Assembly (NCBI GenBank): GCA_023266575.1
Contig: JAHFPV010000002.1
Span: 186,001 to 250,000 of the forward strand
Direction: 5' to 3'
Origin: Sphingobium sp.
GTDB taxonomy: Bacteria > Pseudomonadota > Alphaproteobacteria > Sphingomonadales > Sphingomonadaceae
DNA: 64,000 bases
Both the position numbers and the translations under genes were made by a program. The notes beneath the pieces were generated by a model, which saw only the letters and a program-made list of their open reading frames with translations, did not search any database and was not told the DNA's origin. Below, in pieces: positions 11,334-22,414 of this stretch (the first letter of the stretch is position 1; the number at the start of each line of letters is the position of its first letter).

Positions 11334-12239
11334 TCAGCGGATCGTGGGCGCAACACCAGACAGGAAGCGCACGAGCGCATCGGCCAGCGCGATCCTTTTG
11401 TCCGAAAAACTATGATCGGTCGGCCAGACCATCAGTCGCGAATTGGGATTGGCCCCCTGCGCATCCGCCGCAACCTTGCGCGCGTCAGCCCCCAATCCCT
11501 TCTCCGCGCCAAGGATCGTGAGCGGACGACGGCCATAACCCGCCAGCCGTCGGCCAAGGTCGAACTTGTCACCATTGCCCTTTATCTCGGCGGTCAGACT
11601 GTCATAGGTCGCACCATGCAGCGGCGGCAGGTCGCTCTCCACCTCCGCCTTCCACGCCGCCTCGCCCTGCGCCGTCGCCAGCGCCGCGACGGTCTGCGCC
11701 GGGTCCCAAGGATCGATCAGAAACAGGCCCGCGACGCGCGGTTCGGCGGCGGCAATATCCGCCGCCATAAACCCGCCCATACTATGCCCCGCCACCACGA
11801 TCGCGCTGGTGTCGATGCGATATTTGGCGACGGTCGATGCCTGCTGGAGAAACTGGAGCGCGGCAAAAGCATCGTCGGACGCATTGCCAAAGGAGAAATT
11901 GCCCGGACTGCCCCACGATCCGCGATAATGGAGCGTCAGCACGTTCCACCCGGCGCGGCGGGCTGCCTGGGCCAGGTCCAGATTCTGCTCATTGCCGGGA
12001 AAACCATGGAGCAACAGCAACGTGGGATGCAGCCCGGCTCCAGCGGCCGTGTACATGACGGCGTTCATCGCCCCGTCGCCTGACGGCAGGACAAAAGCGC
12101 TCATGCCCGCAGGATAGGTGGGGTCCGGGGCGGGATCGCTGATAACGGCGGGGTGGACCGCGGGGTCTTTGGCCTGCAACGGTCCAGCAAGCAGCCAGGC
12201 CAGCCCGACTATCCCAATTCCGCGTCCGATCCGATCCAT
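11334..12239 (-). CDS. Exported alpha/beta hydrolase
   Basis: 301 residues from the ATG at 12239, which has a GGGGGCAGG ribosome site; the open frame runs further up but into rbfA. An N-terminal hydrophobic segment ending in LQAKD looks like a signal peptide. The hydrolase core shows LLLLHGFPGN (oxyanion region), the nucleophile elbow GHSMGG with Ser153, and a C-terminal PTDHSFSD histidine. The substrate is unknown; the fold is that of serine esterases and dienelactone-type hydrolases. It ends 3 bases before tdk begins. Confidence 0.85.
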   Translation of the reverse strand: MDRIGRGIGIVGLAWLLAGPLQAKDPAVHPAVISDPAPDPTYPAGMSAFVLPSGDGAMNAVMYTAAGAGLHPTLLLLHGFPGNEQNLDLAQAARRAGWNVLTLHYRGSWGSPGNFSFGNASDDAFAALQFLQQASTVAKYRIDTSAIVVAGHSMGGFMAADIAAAEPRVAGLFLIDPWDPAQTVAALATAQGEAAWKAEVESDLPPLHGATYDSLTAEIKGNGDKFDLGRRLAGYGRRPLTILGAEKGLGADARKVAADAQGANPNSRLMVWPTDHSFSDKRIALADALVRFLSGVAPTIR

Positions 12240-12313
12240 CGCCTGCCCCCGATCATTAACACATGAGACGCTACCGGACAGCGCTCGCCGTCCGATGAAA
12301 GACAAAGATTGGC

Positions 12314-12718
12314 TCAATCCTCGCCGTCATCATCCTTCGCCAGATCCTGCGCTACCTTTGGATCGCGCAGCAACTTGTCGATATGGCTGCCCTCATCGAA
12401 ACTGTCGTCGGCCAGGAATTTGATCTTGGCGGCATATTTCAGCCGCGTGCGCGATGCGACCTCGCGCTGGAAATAGGCGGTGTTGGTCCGCAGCGCCTTC
12501 AGCACCACTTCCTCGTCCCGCCCCAGCAGCGGCTTGATGAAGGCGGTGGCGTGGCGCAGGTCGGACGACATGCGCACTTCGGTGACGCTCACGACATGCT
12601 TGGCCAGCACATCATCATGCACGTCACCGCGCTGGAGAATGTCGGACAGGATATGACGCACCTGCTCCCCCACGCGGAGCGCACGGACGGACGGGCCTTG
12701 GGCTTGTTGCAATGTCAT
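12314..12718 (-). CDS. rbfA: 30S ribosome-binding factor RbfA
   Basis: 134 residues. RbfA helps the 16S rRNA 5' end mature and is needed for efficient small-subunit assembly, especially in the cold. The KH-like fold signature is visible: [14 protein letters not shown] at the start, [17 protein letters not shown] in the middle, and [16 protein letters not shown] near the end. It normally follows infB directly; here the antitoxin stop lies 4 bases upstream of its ATG and a toxin-antitoxin pair stands between. Confidence 0.95.
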   Translation of the reverse strand: MTLQQAQGPSVRALRVGEQVRHILSDILQRGDVHDDVLAKHVVSVTEVRMSSDLRHATAFIKPLLGRDEEVVLKALRTNTAYFQREVASRTRLKYAAKIKFLADDSFDEGSHIDKLLRDPKVAQDLAKDDDGED

Positions 12719-12722
12719 AGGT

Positions 12723-13097
12723 TCAGCTTTCTGGCGCTATATCTTCAATTGCGACGTTCAGTTCGTCAGCAAGTTTGCGCCACAGGGCAAGTCCGCCTGC
12801 TTTCTTGCCATTTTCGACGTTACTTAAATATGTATGGCTATGACCGACACGGCGGCCCAAATCCACAAGTGTGAAATGGCGATGCTTGCGCCAGGCGCGA
12901 AGGGGACTTTCGCCAGCTATTATCGCATCCACAACCTCAGCCGGCACATATTCCTCGCCGCCCTCTCGGCGAGTTTGTGCCTTTTCGGCCGCCAGCAAAT
13001 CCGCCCTGTCCTCGGCAATATCGACCAGCCGCTGATAATCTTCCATCGGCAGCATAGCGATTTTCTGGCCTGCGATTTCGACAATCTGGGCAGTCAT
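12723..13097 (-). CDS. XRE-family antitoxin (HTH) of a type II toxin-antitoxin pair
   Basis: 124 residues. The C-terminal half (about 66-120) is a Cro/C1-type helix-turn-helix ([23 protein letters not shown]). The N-terminal half ([17 protein letters not shown]) resembles the YefM/Phd-like N-terminus often found in antitoxins. Its ATG overlaps, as ATGA, the stop codon that the upstream toxin would have after correction of a frameshift. The toxin-first order and the HTH antitoxin are HigBA-like. Antitoxins of this type usually repress their own operon; here the operon lies inside the infB-rbfA gap. Confidence 0.85.
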   Translation of the reverse strand: MTAQIVEIAGQKIAMLPMEDYQRLVDIAEDRADLLAAEKAQTRREGGEEYVPAEVVDAIIAGESPLRAWRKHRHFTLVDLGRRVGHSHTYLSNVENGKKAGGLALWRKLADELNVAIEDIAPES

Positions 13098-13343
13098 GGG
13101 TTCACCTCATAAGCCGATCCACGCGGAGCGATATCGTCGATCCAGAGGATATTCTGCTCAATGAAAAATCACACGCCAGTCCTGCACCCGCAACCGATAT
13201 TCCGGTCGCCCCTGCAACCGCTTCATGTTCGCCGCGAGCGAGTCTGGATCATGCGCCAGCTCCTCGATCTTCTGTCGAATGAGCGTCCGCTTGTTGGAGC
13301 GCAACAACGCCTTCATCGCCGCTTTCGAGAAACGAATATCCAC
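13094..13343 (-). pseudogene. RelE/HigB-type toxin, frameshifted
   Basis: The ATG at 13343 opens a RelE-like reading frame (FSKAAMKALLRSNK, IRQKIEELAHDP, YRLRVQDWRVIF) that stops after 61 residues at 13158. Removing one T from the T5 run (13164-13168 on the plus strand as A5) joins it to a frame ending IEQNILWIDDIAPRGSAYE, the expected toxin C-terminus. That frame stops at 13094-13096, overlapping the antitoxin ATG exactly. The toxin is therefore probably inactive, unless the extra base is a sequencing error or ribosomes shift frame there. Confidence 0.8.
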
Positions 13344-13360
13344 ATCGCCATGCTAGGCCG

Positions 13361-13421
13361 ATACAAAGAGGCGGTCAACGAATTTAACCATTGGATAAAT
13401 TTGTTGACCGCCTCTTTGTAT
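13361..13421. repeat. 26-bp inverted repeat between infB and toxin gene
   Basis: Arms 13361-13386 and 13396-13421 are reverse complements with one mismatch around a 9-base loop; the outer 19 bp (ATACAAAGAGGCGGTCAAC) are perfect. It starts right after the infB stop codon and ends 17 bases before the toxin ATG. It has lower GC than its surroundings. It could be an operator, an end of a mobile unit, or a hairpin limiting transcription; there is no T run for an intrinsic terminator. Confidence 0.85.
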
Positions 13422-13422
13422 C

Positions 13423-16032
<2,610 letters not shown>

Positions 16033-16042
16033 ACGACTGAAC

Positions 16043-16756
16043 TTAACCCTTCACTTCATCACCGGCCGGTGCAGGCACCGACGCATCATTCCATGCAATC
16101 TCGGCACCCTGCGCAGCGGAGGATTGCTCCTCCTCCTGCGCGGGCGCCTCGATAACGCAACCCAGATAGCTTTCCAAGCGGCCCAGGGCCGCACGCAGGC
16201 GTAGCGCCGCGCGCGAGTCGGTCACCGCAACATGGACGACATTATCGCGCCCCATTGCCATAGATAGGGCATCGCGGTCCACAGGCAAGACGGTGCCTGC
16301 AAGATCGCTGCCTTCCGCTTCCTGTCCGACGCGCAGCGCCTGGTCCAGTTTGCGGTTGCCATCGGCCGCCGCATCGGCGGCGTGGAGCAGCAATTTGACC
16401 AGCCCCTTGCGGCAGGCGGTATCGATTTTTTCAGAACCGGTGAGCAGCATGGACGCGCGCGCCTCCAGCCCCAGACGGCTGAGCAGATCCTGCCGCAACG
16501 CCGTCTCGATCCGTTCGGGCAGGTCCGCCTCGATCTGGAGCGCGCCGTCCTTGAACGACCGCGCGATCGCGCCCTTGAGCTTGCCCTTGACCAGCGCGGT
16601 TTCCAGCTCGGCGCGGCTGACGCCGATCCATGCGCCCCGCCCCGGTGCCTTGGCCCGGACGTCGGGCAGCACCTGACCCTCCGGGCCGATCGCAAGGCGA
16701 ATGAGGGTTTCGGGGTCGGCGCGGTCGCCGGTCAATATGCATTTGCGTTCGGTCAT
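16043..16756 (-). CDS. YlxR/DUF448 RNA-binding protein with L7Ae-like C-terminal domain
   Basis: 237 residues. The N-terminal ~85 (RKCILTGDRADPETLIRLAIGP, PGRGAWIG) are the DUF448/YlxR RNA-binding domain. The following part (GLVKLLLHAADAAADGNRKLD, LAGTVLPVDRDALSMAMGR) resembles an L7Ae/YlxQ-like fold, so the two proteins found separately in Firmicutes appear fused, as is usual in alphaproteobacteria. Its exact job is not settled; its position between nusA and infB supports a role in transcription/translation. A short acidic tail ends the chain. Confidence 0.88.
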   Translation of the reverse strand: MTERKCILTGDRADPETLIRLAIGPEGQVLPDVRAKAPGRGAWIGVSRAELETALVKGKLKGAIARSFKDGALQIEADLPERIETALRQDLLSRLGLEARASMLLTGSEKIDTACRKGLVKLLLHAADAAADGNRKLDQALRVGQEAEGSDLAGTVLPVDRDALSMAMGRDNVVHVAVTDSRAALRLRAALGRLESYLGCVIEAPAQEEEQSSAAQGAEIAWNDASVPAPAGDEVKG

Positions 16757-16819
16757 GCGTGCCCCTCCGCCAAAACGGATGGACTGGCAACCCCAACGCT
16801 ATCGGATAGGCCTAAACGC

Positions 16820-17056
16820 TCATCGGGGAGTGTCCGCAGCAATGGCGTCCTCCCTATCAGAGGGAGCGGGCGCGCGGTCGGCCAGCAACAGGCCGCCCGC
16901 CGCATAATTTTCCAGGCTCAGTTCGGTAATATTGATCTGGACGGCAGCCGCCGGCTTCCCCAGCCGCTCCACGAGCGACTGGGTGATGTCGGCAACCAGC
17001 GCGGCTTTCTGCGCGCGCGTTACGGCCCCGGCCAGACGGATATCAACGAACGGCAT
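16820..17056 (-). CDS. 4-oxalocrotonate tautomerase-family enzyme
   Basis: 78 residues. After removal of Met1 the chain begins with proline (PFVDIRLAG), the catalytic base of the tautomerase superfamily. VTRAQKAALVADITQSLVERLGK and VQINITELSLENYAAGG fit the family's beta-alpha-beta unit, with a 15-residue charged extension. Such enzymes isomerise enol/keto acids, often in aromatic breakdown, but the substrate is unknown here. It starts 6 bases after the nusA stop, so it is transcribed with a transcription/translation operon, an unusual setting. Confidence 0.85.
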   Translation of the reverse strand: MPFVDIRLAGAVTRAQKAALVADITQSLVERLGKPAAAVQINITELSLENYAAGGLLLADRAPAPSDREDAIAADTPR

Positions 17057-17062
17057 GGCGGA

Positions 17063-18634
17063 TCAGGCTTCCTCGTCCTCGAACCAGTGGGCGCGCGCGG
17101 CCATGATGATCTCGTTGCCTTGCTCGTCCGACAGGCCATAGGCCGCCAAAATGCCGCCCTTGTCCTCGGTGGTTTCGGTCTTGCGACGGCGTTGGTCGAT
17201 GCGCTTCTTCTGCACCAGCTCGTCAGTCGCCAGATCCGCCAGATCGTCGAGCGTCTTGATCCCCGCCTTGCCCAGCGTCACCAGCATCGCTTCGGTCAGA
17301 TGCGGCATGTCGGCCAAGGCATCCTCGACGCCCAGCGCCTGCCGTTCTTCCCGCGAAGCCGCCTCGCGACGCTCCAGCGCTTCCAATGCGCGGTTCTGCA
17401 ATTCGCCCGCCAGATCATCGTCAAAGCCTTCGATCGAGGCCAGCTCGTCAATGCTGACATAGGCGACCTCTTCCAGCTCGCCAAAGCCCTCGGCCACCAG
17501 CAGCTGCGACAGCGTCTCGTCCACGTCCAGTTCGTTCTGGAACAGTTCGGACCGGGTCACGAATTCCTTCTGGCGCTTCTCGCTGGCATCGGCCTCGGTC
17601 ATGATGTCGATCGCCTTGCCGGTCAGCTGGCTGGCGAGACGGACATTCTGGCCGCGACGACCAATGGCCAGGCTCAGCTGATCGTCGGGGACGACGACTT
17701 CGATCCGCTCTTCTTCCTCGTCGATCAGCACGCGGCTGACCTGGGCGGGCTGAAGCGCGTTGACCACGAAGGTCGCGGTATCTTCCGACCAGGGGATGAT
17801 GTCGATCTTTTCGCCCTGCATTTCCTGCACGACGGCCTGGACGCGGCTGCCCTTCATACCGACGCAGGCGCCGACCGGATCGATGCTCGAATCGCGGCTG
17901 ATGACGCCGATCTTGGCGCGGCTGCCCGGATCGCGGGCGGCGGCCATGATGGTGATGACGCCGTCATAGATTTCGGGGACTTCCTGCGCGAACAGCTTTT
18001 TCATGAACTCAGGATGCGCGCGGCTCAGGAAAATCTGCGGCCCGCGATTTTCGCGGCGCACGTTCAGCACGACCGAACGGATGCGGTCGCCGACGCGGAC
18101 GACTTCGCGCGGGATCTGCTGGTCGCGGCGGATGACGCCTTCGGCCCGGCCAAGGTTCACGACGACATGGCCGAACTCGACCGACTTGACGACGCCGGTG
18201 ATGATCTCACCCACGCGGTCCTTGAACTCTTCATGCTGGCGTTCGCGCTCGGCGTCGCGGACCTTCTGGAAGATCACCTGCTTGGCCGACTGGGCGTCGA
18301 TGCGCCCCAGATCGATGGGGGGCAGCGGATCGACGATGAAGTCGCCGACGACCGCGCCCTTCTGAAGCTTTTCAGCCGCCTTGATGTCGACCTGCTTGAA
18401 ATAATCCTCGACCACATCGACCACTTCGACGACGCGCCACAGGCGCAGATCGCCGCTGTCGGGGTCCAGCTTGGCGCGAATGTCGTTCTCCGCACCGTAG
18501 CGCGCACGCGCGGCGCGCTGGATCGCGTCCTCCATCGCCTCGATGACGATCGCCTTGTCGATCATCTTTTCGCTGGCCACCGAATTGGCGATGGCGATCA
18601 GTTCGGCCCGGTTGGCGGAAATGGCGTTGGCCAT
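17063..18634 (-). CDS. nusA: Transcription termination/antitermination protein NusA
   Basis: 523-residue RNA polymerase-binding factor. The order of parts is N-terminal polymerase-binding domain, S1 domain (KSVEFGHVVVNLGRAEGVI), two KH domains (PGSRAKIGVISRDSSIDPVGAC and GRRGQNVRLASQLTGK), and C-terminal helical repeats (ISIDELASIEGFDDDLAGEL). The last part is the longer alphaproteobacterial/proteobacterial version and ends in an acidic tail (HWFEDEEA). It follows rimP by 11 bases, the classic rimP-nusA-infB arrangement. Confidence 0.98.
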   Translation of the reverse strand: MANAISANRAELIAIANSVASEKMIDKAIVIEAMEDAIQRAARARYGAENDIRAKLDPDSGDLRLWRVVEVVDVVEDYFKQVDIKAAEKLQKGAVVGDFIVDPLPPIDLGRIDAQSAKQVIFQKVRDAERERQHEEFKDRVGEIITGVVKSVEFGHVVVNLGRAEGVIRRDQQIPREVVRVGDRIRSVVLNVRRENRGPQIFLSRAHPEFMKKLFAQEVPEIYDGVITIMAAARDPGSRAKIGVISRDSSIDPVGACVGMKGSRVQAVVQEMQGEKIDIIPWSEDTATFVVNALQPAQVSRVLIDEEEERIEVVVPDDQLSLAIGRRGQNVRLASQLTGKAIDIMTEADASEKRQKEFVTRSELFQNELDVDETLSQLLVAEGFGELEEVAYVSIDELASIEGFDDDLAGELQNRALEALERREAASREERQALGVEDALADMPHLTEAMLVTLGKAGIKTLDDLADLATDELVQKKRIDQRRRKTETTEDKGGILAAYGLSDEQGNEIIMAARAHWFEDEEA

Positions 18635-18645
18635 GGAAAGAACCC

Positions 18646-19170
18646 TTATCCTTCGGTTTCGATATCGTCCGCACCCTCGGCAGAGAGCGGCATGGTAGCA
18701 TTAATCAGCGCGTCCGTCAGCACCAGCTTGGCGGTGTCGATCAGGGCGAAGGGAATGACGACATTCCCGACCTTGGTATCCTTGAAGGCGATATCCTCGC
18801 CCTCGACCGTGCCCAGCACGCCCTTGAACGTCTTGCGATTGTCGATCGGCTCGGTCACCGTGATCCGCGCCTCGAACCCGCCCCATTCGACAAAGTCGTG
18901 CAGGCGGGTGAGCGGACGGTCGATCCCCGGCGAACTGACCTCCAGCCGATAGGCTTCCTCGATCGGATCGGTTTCGTCCAGCAGGTCCGACAGGCGGCGC
19001 GAGATCGTCATGCAATCCTCGATCACCAGCTGCCGCGTTTCCCGACGCTCGGCCATGATCTGAAGCGTGCGCTCATCGCCCGACCCAAACAGCTTCACCC
19101 GCACAAGGTCAAAGCCCAAAGCCTTCACCTCCGGTTCGATCAGCGCAGTCAGTGCGGCGATGTCCGCCAT
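18646..19170 (-). CDS. rimP: Ribosome maturation factor RimP
   Basis: 174 residues from the ATG at 19170, preceded by GGAGATTGC as ribosome site; a longer open frame to 19290 runs through the promoter region. RimP is needed for maturation of the 30S subunit. The N-terminal part (LTALIEPEVKALGFDLVRVKLFG) and the YRLEVSSPGIDRPLTRLHDF motif are diagnostic. It is the first gene of the nusA-infB block, and the sugar dehydrogenase is divergent from it. Confidence 0.96.
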   Translation of the reverse strand: MADIAALTALIEPEVKALGFDLVRVKLFGSGDERTLQIMAERRETRQLVIEDCMTISRRLSDLLDETDPIEEAYRLEVSSPGIDRPLTRLHDFVEWGGFEARITVTEPIDNRKTFKGVLGTVEGEDIAFKDTKVGNVVIPFALIDTAKLVLTDALINATMPLSAEGADDIETEG

Positions 19171-19327
19171 GCAATCTCCAGAACAATATAAGTTTGCCGC
19201 CGCCGCAGGCGGTTTGCCTGCGACCCTGACATGTTTGACGATGTAAGGAAGCGAGGGCGATATAGGCAGGACGCCGATAATCTGCAACATTATTCGTTCC
19301 CGCTCATTCTACAGCCAATATCTCGTC
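19171..19327. promoter_or_regulatory. Divergent promoter region, rimP / sugar dehydrogenase
   Basis: The gap between the divergent rimP and sugar dehydrogenase genes must hold the promoter of the rimP-nusA-infB block. An imperfect hairpin (CCGCCGCAGGCGG, about 19200-19212) lies close to the rimP start in the presumed leader. No clear -35/-10 pair or known attenuator could be assigned by eye. Confidence 0.4.
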
Positions 19328-19405
19328 CCGTTCGCCCTGAGCTTGTCGAAGGGTCGTTCTTTCTGGAGAAGAAGGACGGGGCTTCGACACGCTCAGCCCG
19401 AACGG
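19328..19405. repeat. Palindromic repeat next to the sugar dehydrogenase start
   Basis: The outer arms CCGTTCGCCCTGAGC...GTCGAAGGG and GCTTCGACACGCTCAGCCCGAACGG pair with each other, as in the copies at 9207 and 22866; the inner part is a second small palindrome (CTTTCTGGAGAAG region). The right end runs straight into the GGAGGA ribosome site of the downstream gene. Confidence 0.85.
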
Positions 19406-19413
19406 AGGATAGA

Positions 19414-20547
19414 ATGCGCAATCCCCTCATTACCGCCCTGCCCCTCATCCTCATCGCCTGCTCGGCCGACAATGCCACCGGCCAGAACGCCCCTGCCTCC
19501 GCCACGCCGTTCAAAACATCAACCATTGCCGATTTCGATTCGCCCTGGGCGATGACCTTCCTGCCCGACGGTCGCGCGCTGGTGACGGAGAAGGCGGGCG
19601 AGATGATCCTGTTCGATCCGAAAAACGGCACCAAAATTCCGGTCGCGGGCATCCCCGCGGTCGACAGCGCCGGTCAGGGCGCGCTAATGGACGTCGTCCT
19701 CTCCCCCAATTTCGCGCAGGACAAGGCGGTCTATTTCAGCTTCTCCGAAAGCCGCGATGGGGTGAAGGGTGTGGCGCTGGCCAAGGGCGGCTTCGCCCAG
19801 GCCAGCGACGGCACGACCAAACTGGACGGCGTCCAGGTCATCTTCCGCGCCAGCCCCTATGTCGAGGGCAACGGCCATTATTCGGGCCGCATCGCCTTTT
19901 CGCCCGATGGCAAATATCTCTTCTTCACCAATGGCGAGCGGCAGAAATTCGACCCCGCGCAGGATCCCAAGGCAACATTGGGCAAAGTCCTACGCCTGAA
20001 TCTGGACGGCACACCCGCCGCGGGCAATCCCCTGGCGGCGCAGGGCTTTCACCCGGCGGTCTGGTCCTATGGCCACCGCAACCTGCTGGGAATCGCCTTC
20101 GACGCGGACGGTCGCCTGTGGGAACAGGAAATGGGACCAAAGGGCGGAGATGAGGTCAATCTCATCAAGCCGGGTCTCAACTATGGCTATCCCAAAGTGT
20201 CCAACGGCAGCCATTATGACGGCCGCGACATTCCCGATCATGCCCCCGGTGACGGTTTTGAAGCCCCGAAGGTCAGCTGGAATCCGGTCATTTCGCCCGG
20301 TGGCCTGCTCTATTATTCCGGCAATCTCTTTCCGGCGTGGAAAGGCTCCCTCTTCATCGGCGGCCTGTCCAGCAAGGCGCTGGTCCGGGTCAAGCTGGAT
20401 GGCGACAAGGCCAGCAAGGCCGACCAGTGGGACATGGGCGCGCGCATCCGCGAAGTCGAACAAGGCCCGGACGGCGCGCTCTGGGTGCTGGAGGATGGCG
20501 ACGACGGATCGCAGGGTCGATTGCTGAAACTCACGCCTGCGGGGTGA
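19414..20547 (+). CDS. PQQ-dependent sugar dehydrogenase (soluble aldose dehydrogenase family), lipoprotein
   Basis: 377 residues from the ATG at 19414, which has a GGAGGA ribosome site. The N-terminus (LITALPLILIAC) is a short lipoprotein signal with Cys16. The rest is the six-bladed GSDH beta-propeller: DSPWAMTFLPDGRALVTEK, YVEGNGHYSGRIAFSPDGK, and YGHRNLLGIAFDADGRLWEQEMG. Relatives oxidise aldoses in the periplasm with pyrroloquinoline quinone. No PQQ synthesis gene lies in the window, so the cofactor source is unknown. The stop codon lies in the terminal repeat of the element that follows. Confidence 0.9.
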   Translation: MRNPLITALPLILIACSADNATGQNAPASATPFKTSTIADFDSPWAMTFLPDGRALVTEKAGEMILFDPKNGTKIPVAGIPAVDSAGQGALMDVVLSPNFAQDKAVYFSFSESRDGVKGVALAKGGFAQASDGTTKLDGVQVIFRASPYVEGNGHYSGRIAFSPDGKYLFFTNGERQKFDPAQDPKATLGKVLRLNLDGTPAAGNPLAAQGFHPAVWSYGHRNLLGIAFDADGRLWEQEMGPKGGDEVNLIKPGLNYGYPKVSNGSHYDGRDIPDHAPGDGFEAPKVSWNPVISPGGLLYYSGNLFPAWKGSLFIGGLSSKALVRVKLDGDKASKADQWDMGARIREVEQGPDGALWVLEDGDDGSQGRLLKLTPAG

Positions 20548-20673
20548 TGCGACATATCTCCCCTCCCCGGCGGGGAGGGGCCGGGGGAGGGGGAGCGAGG
20601 CAAAGCCGAGCGTCGATGCTAGCGTCGGCACACCCCCACCCAACCTCCCCCTCAAGGGGGAGGAGTCGCATCA
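20545..20673. repeat. Palindromic element with 9-bp terminal inverted repeats
   Basis: The ends TGATGCGAC (20545-20553) and GTCGCATCA (20665-20673) are exact inverted repeats. Inside are CCCCTCCCCGGCGGGGAGGGG at the left and CCTCCCCCTCAAGGGGGAGG at the right, around a GCCGAGCGTCGATGCTAGCGTCGGC centre. The stop codon of the sugar dehydrogenase is the first three bases. It fills the gap between two convergent genes and may also serve as terminator. Confidence 0.8.
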
Positions 20674-20691
20674 ATCACCAGAAGCCTGTCC

Positions 20692-22323
20692 TCAAACCAA
20701 CCGGCTCTGCTTGACCGCCGCCTCGATGAAGCTGGCGAACAGCGGATGCGGGTCGAACGGCTTGGATTTCAGCTCCGGGTGGAACTGCACGCCGACAAAC
20801 CAGGGATGGTCGGGCCGCTCGACGATTTCGGGCAGCGTGCCGTCGGGCGACATGCCGGAAAAGATCAGGCCGCCCTTTTCCAGCGGTTCGCGATAGCCTG
20901 CATTGACTTCATAGCGATGGCGATGCCGCTCGCTAATCTCGTCGGTGCCGTAGATGCCCGCGACCACGCTGTTGCCGGTCAGTTTCGCCGGATAAGCCCC
21001 CAGCCGCATCGTGCCGCCAAGATCGGTTTCGGCGGTCCGCTTCTGTAGGCCTTCCGCGCTCATCCATTCGGTGATCAGGCCCACGACCGGCTCGGTCGTC
21101 TCGCCAAATTCGGTGGTGGAGGCGGCCGCGATGCCCGCTGTATTGCGCGCACCCTCGATGCAGGCCATCTGCATCCCCAGGCAAATGCCAAAGAAGGGTA
21201 CATTGCGTTCACGCGCAAATTTGACGCTGGCGATCTTGCCTTCGGACCCGCGCACGCCAAAGCCGCCGGGGACCAAAATGCCGTGCATCGGCTCCAAAAA
21301 AGCGGCGACATCGTCGCCCTTCTCGAACAGTTCGGCGTCGATCCACTTGATCTTCACCTTCACCCGATTGGCAAAACCGCCATGGGTCAGCGCCTCGTGC
21401 AGCGATTTATAGGCGTCGGGCAGGCCGACATATTTGCCTACCACGCCGATCGTGACTTCGCCTTCCGGGTTTTGCTGCCGATCCATAATGTCGTCCCACC
21501 GCTCCAGCGACGGCACGGGCGCACCCTCGATACCAAAGGCGCGCAGCACTTCGGCGTCCAGACCTTCGGCATGATATTGGGCGGGAACGCCATAGATGCT
21601 GCTGGCGTCGAGCGCAGGAATGACCGCCTCGGGCCGCACATTGCAGAAGAGCGCAATCTTGCGCCGTTCGCTTTCCGGCAACGGATGTTCGCAGCGGCAC
21701 AGCAATATGTCGGGCTGGATACCCAGCGAGGTCAGTTCGCGCACGCTATGCTGGGTCGGCTTGGTCTTAAGCTCACCCGCCGCAGCAATGTACGGCACCA
21801 GCGTCACATGGACGAAGATCGACTGGCCGCGATCCAGATCATTATGCAGCTGGCGAATCGCCTCCATGAAGGGCAGCGATTCGATGTCGCCGACGGTCCC
21901 GCCTATCTCGCACAGCACGAAATCGATATCGTCGGTATCGGCCAGCGCGAACGCCTTGATCTCGTCGGTGACGTGCGGGATGACCTGCACCGTCGCGCCC
22001 AGATAGTCGCCGCGCCGTTCCTTGGTGATGATCGTCTGATAGACGCGACCCTGCGTCACATTGTCGCTCTGGCGCGCGGAAACGCCGGTAAAGCGCTCAT
22101 AATGGCCCAGGTCCAGATCCGTCTCCGCGCCGTCGTCGGTCACATAGACTTCGCCATGCTGATAGGGCGACATCGTGCCGGGATCGACGTTCAGATAGGG
22201 ATCGAACTTGCGGATTCGCACGCGATAGCCCCGCGCCTGCAACAGCGCTGCCAGGGATGCGGCCATCAGGCCTTTACCAAGCGAGGAGACCACGCCGCCG
22301 GTGATGAAAATATACCGCGTCAT
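20692..22323 (-). CDS. pyrG: CTP synthase
   Basis: 543-residue enzyme that aminates UTP to CTP using glutamine. The N-terminal synthase domain opens with [16 protein letters not shown], and the C-terminal class I glutamine amidotransferase has the FGICLGMQ nucleophile motif and a VQFHPE end. Length is normal. It is the last gene of the tpiA-secG-pyrG run on the minus strand, 91 bases after secG. Confidence 0.98.
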   Translation of the reverse strand: MTRYIFITGGVVSSLGKGLMAASLAALLQARGYRVRIRKFDPYLNVDPGTMSPYQHGEVYVTDDGAETDLDLGHYERFTGVSARQSDNVTQGRVYQTIITKERRGDYLGATVQVIPHVTDEIKAFALADTDDIDFVLCEIGGTVGDIESLPFMEAIRQLHNDLDRGQSIFVHVTLVPYIAAAGELKTKPTQHSVRELTSLGIQPDILLCRCEHPLPESERRKIALFCNVRPEAVIPALDASSIYGVPAQYHAEGLDAEVLRAFGIEGAPVPSLERWDDIMDRQQNPEGEVTIGVVGKYVGLPDAYKSLHEALTHGGFANRVKVKIKWIDAELFEKGDDVAAFLEPMHGILVPGGFGVRGSEGKIASVKFARERNVPFFGICLGMQMACIEGARNTAGIAAASTTEFGETTEPVVGLITEWMSAEGLQKRTAETDLGGTMRLGAYPAKLTGNSVVAGIYGTDEISERHRHRYEVNAGYREPLEKGGLIFSGMSPDGTLPEIVERPDHPWFVGVQFHPELKSKPFDPHPLFASFIEAAVKQSRLV

Positions 22324-22414
22324 GGGAGAAGAGGCCTAGCCTTTCAGAACAACAAAGAGCAAGCGCGCGAATCCACGCACGCTTAAAAAATATTCGGGAA
22401 TGTCGGTGAACGGT

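Noticed and set aside
13361-13421. The 26-bp inverted repeat as an intrinsic terminator of infB
   Set aside because: Neither strand has the T run needed after the stem, so it is kept as a repeat/possible operator.
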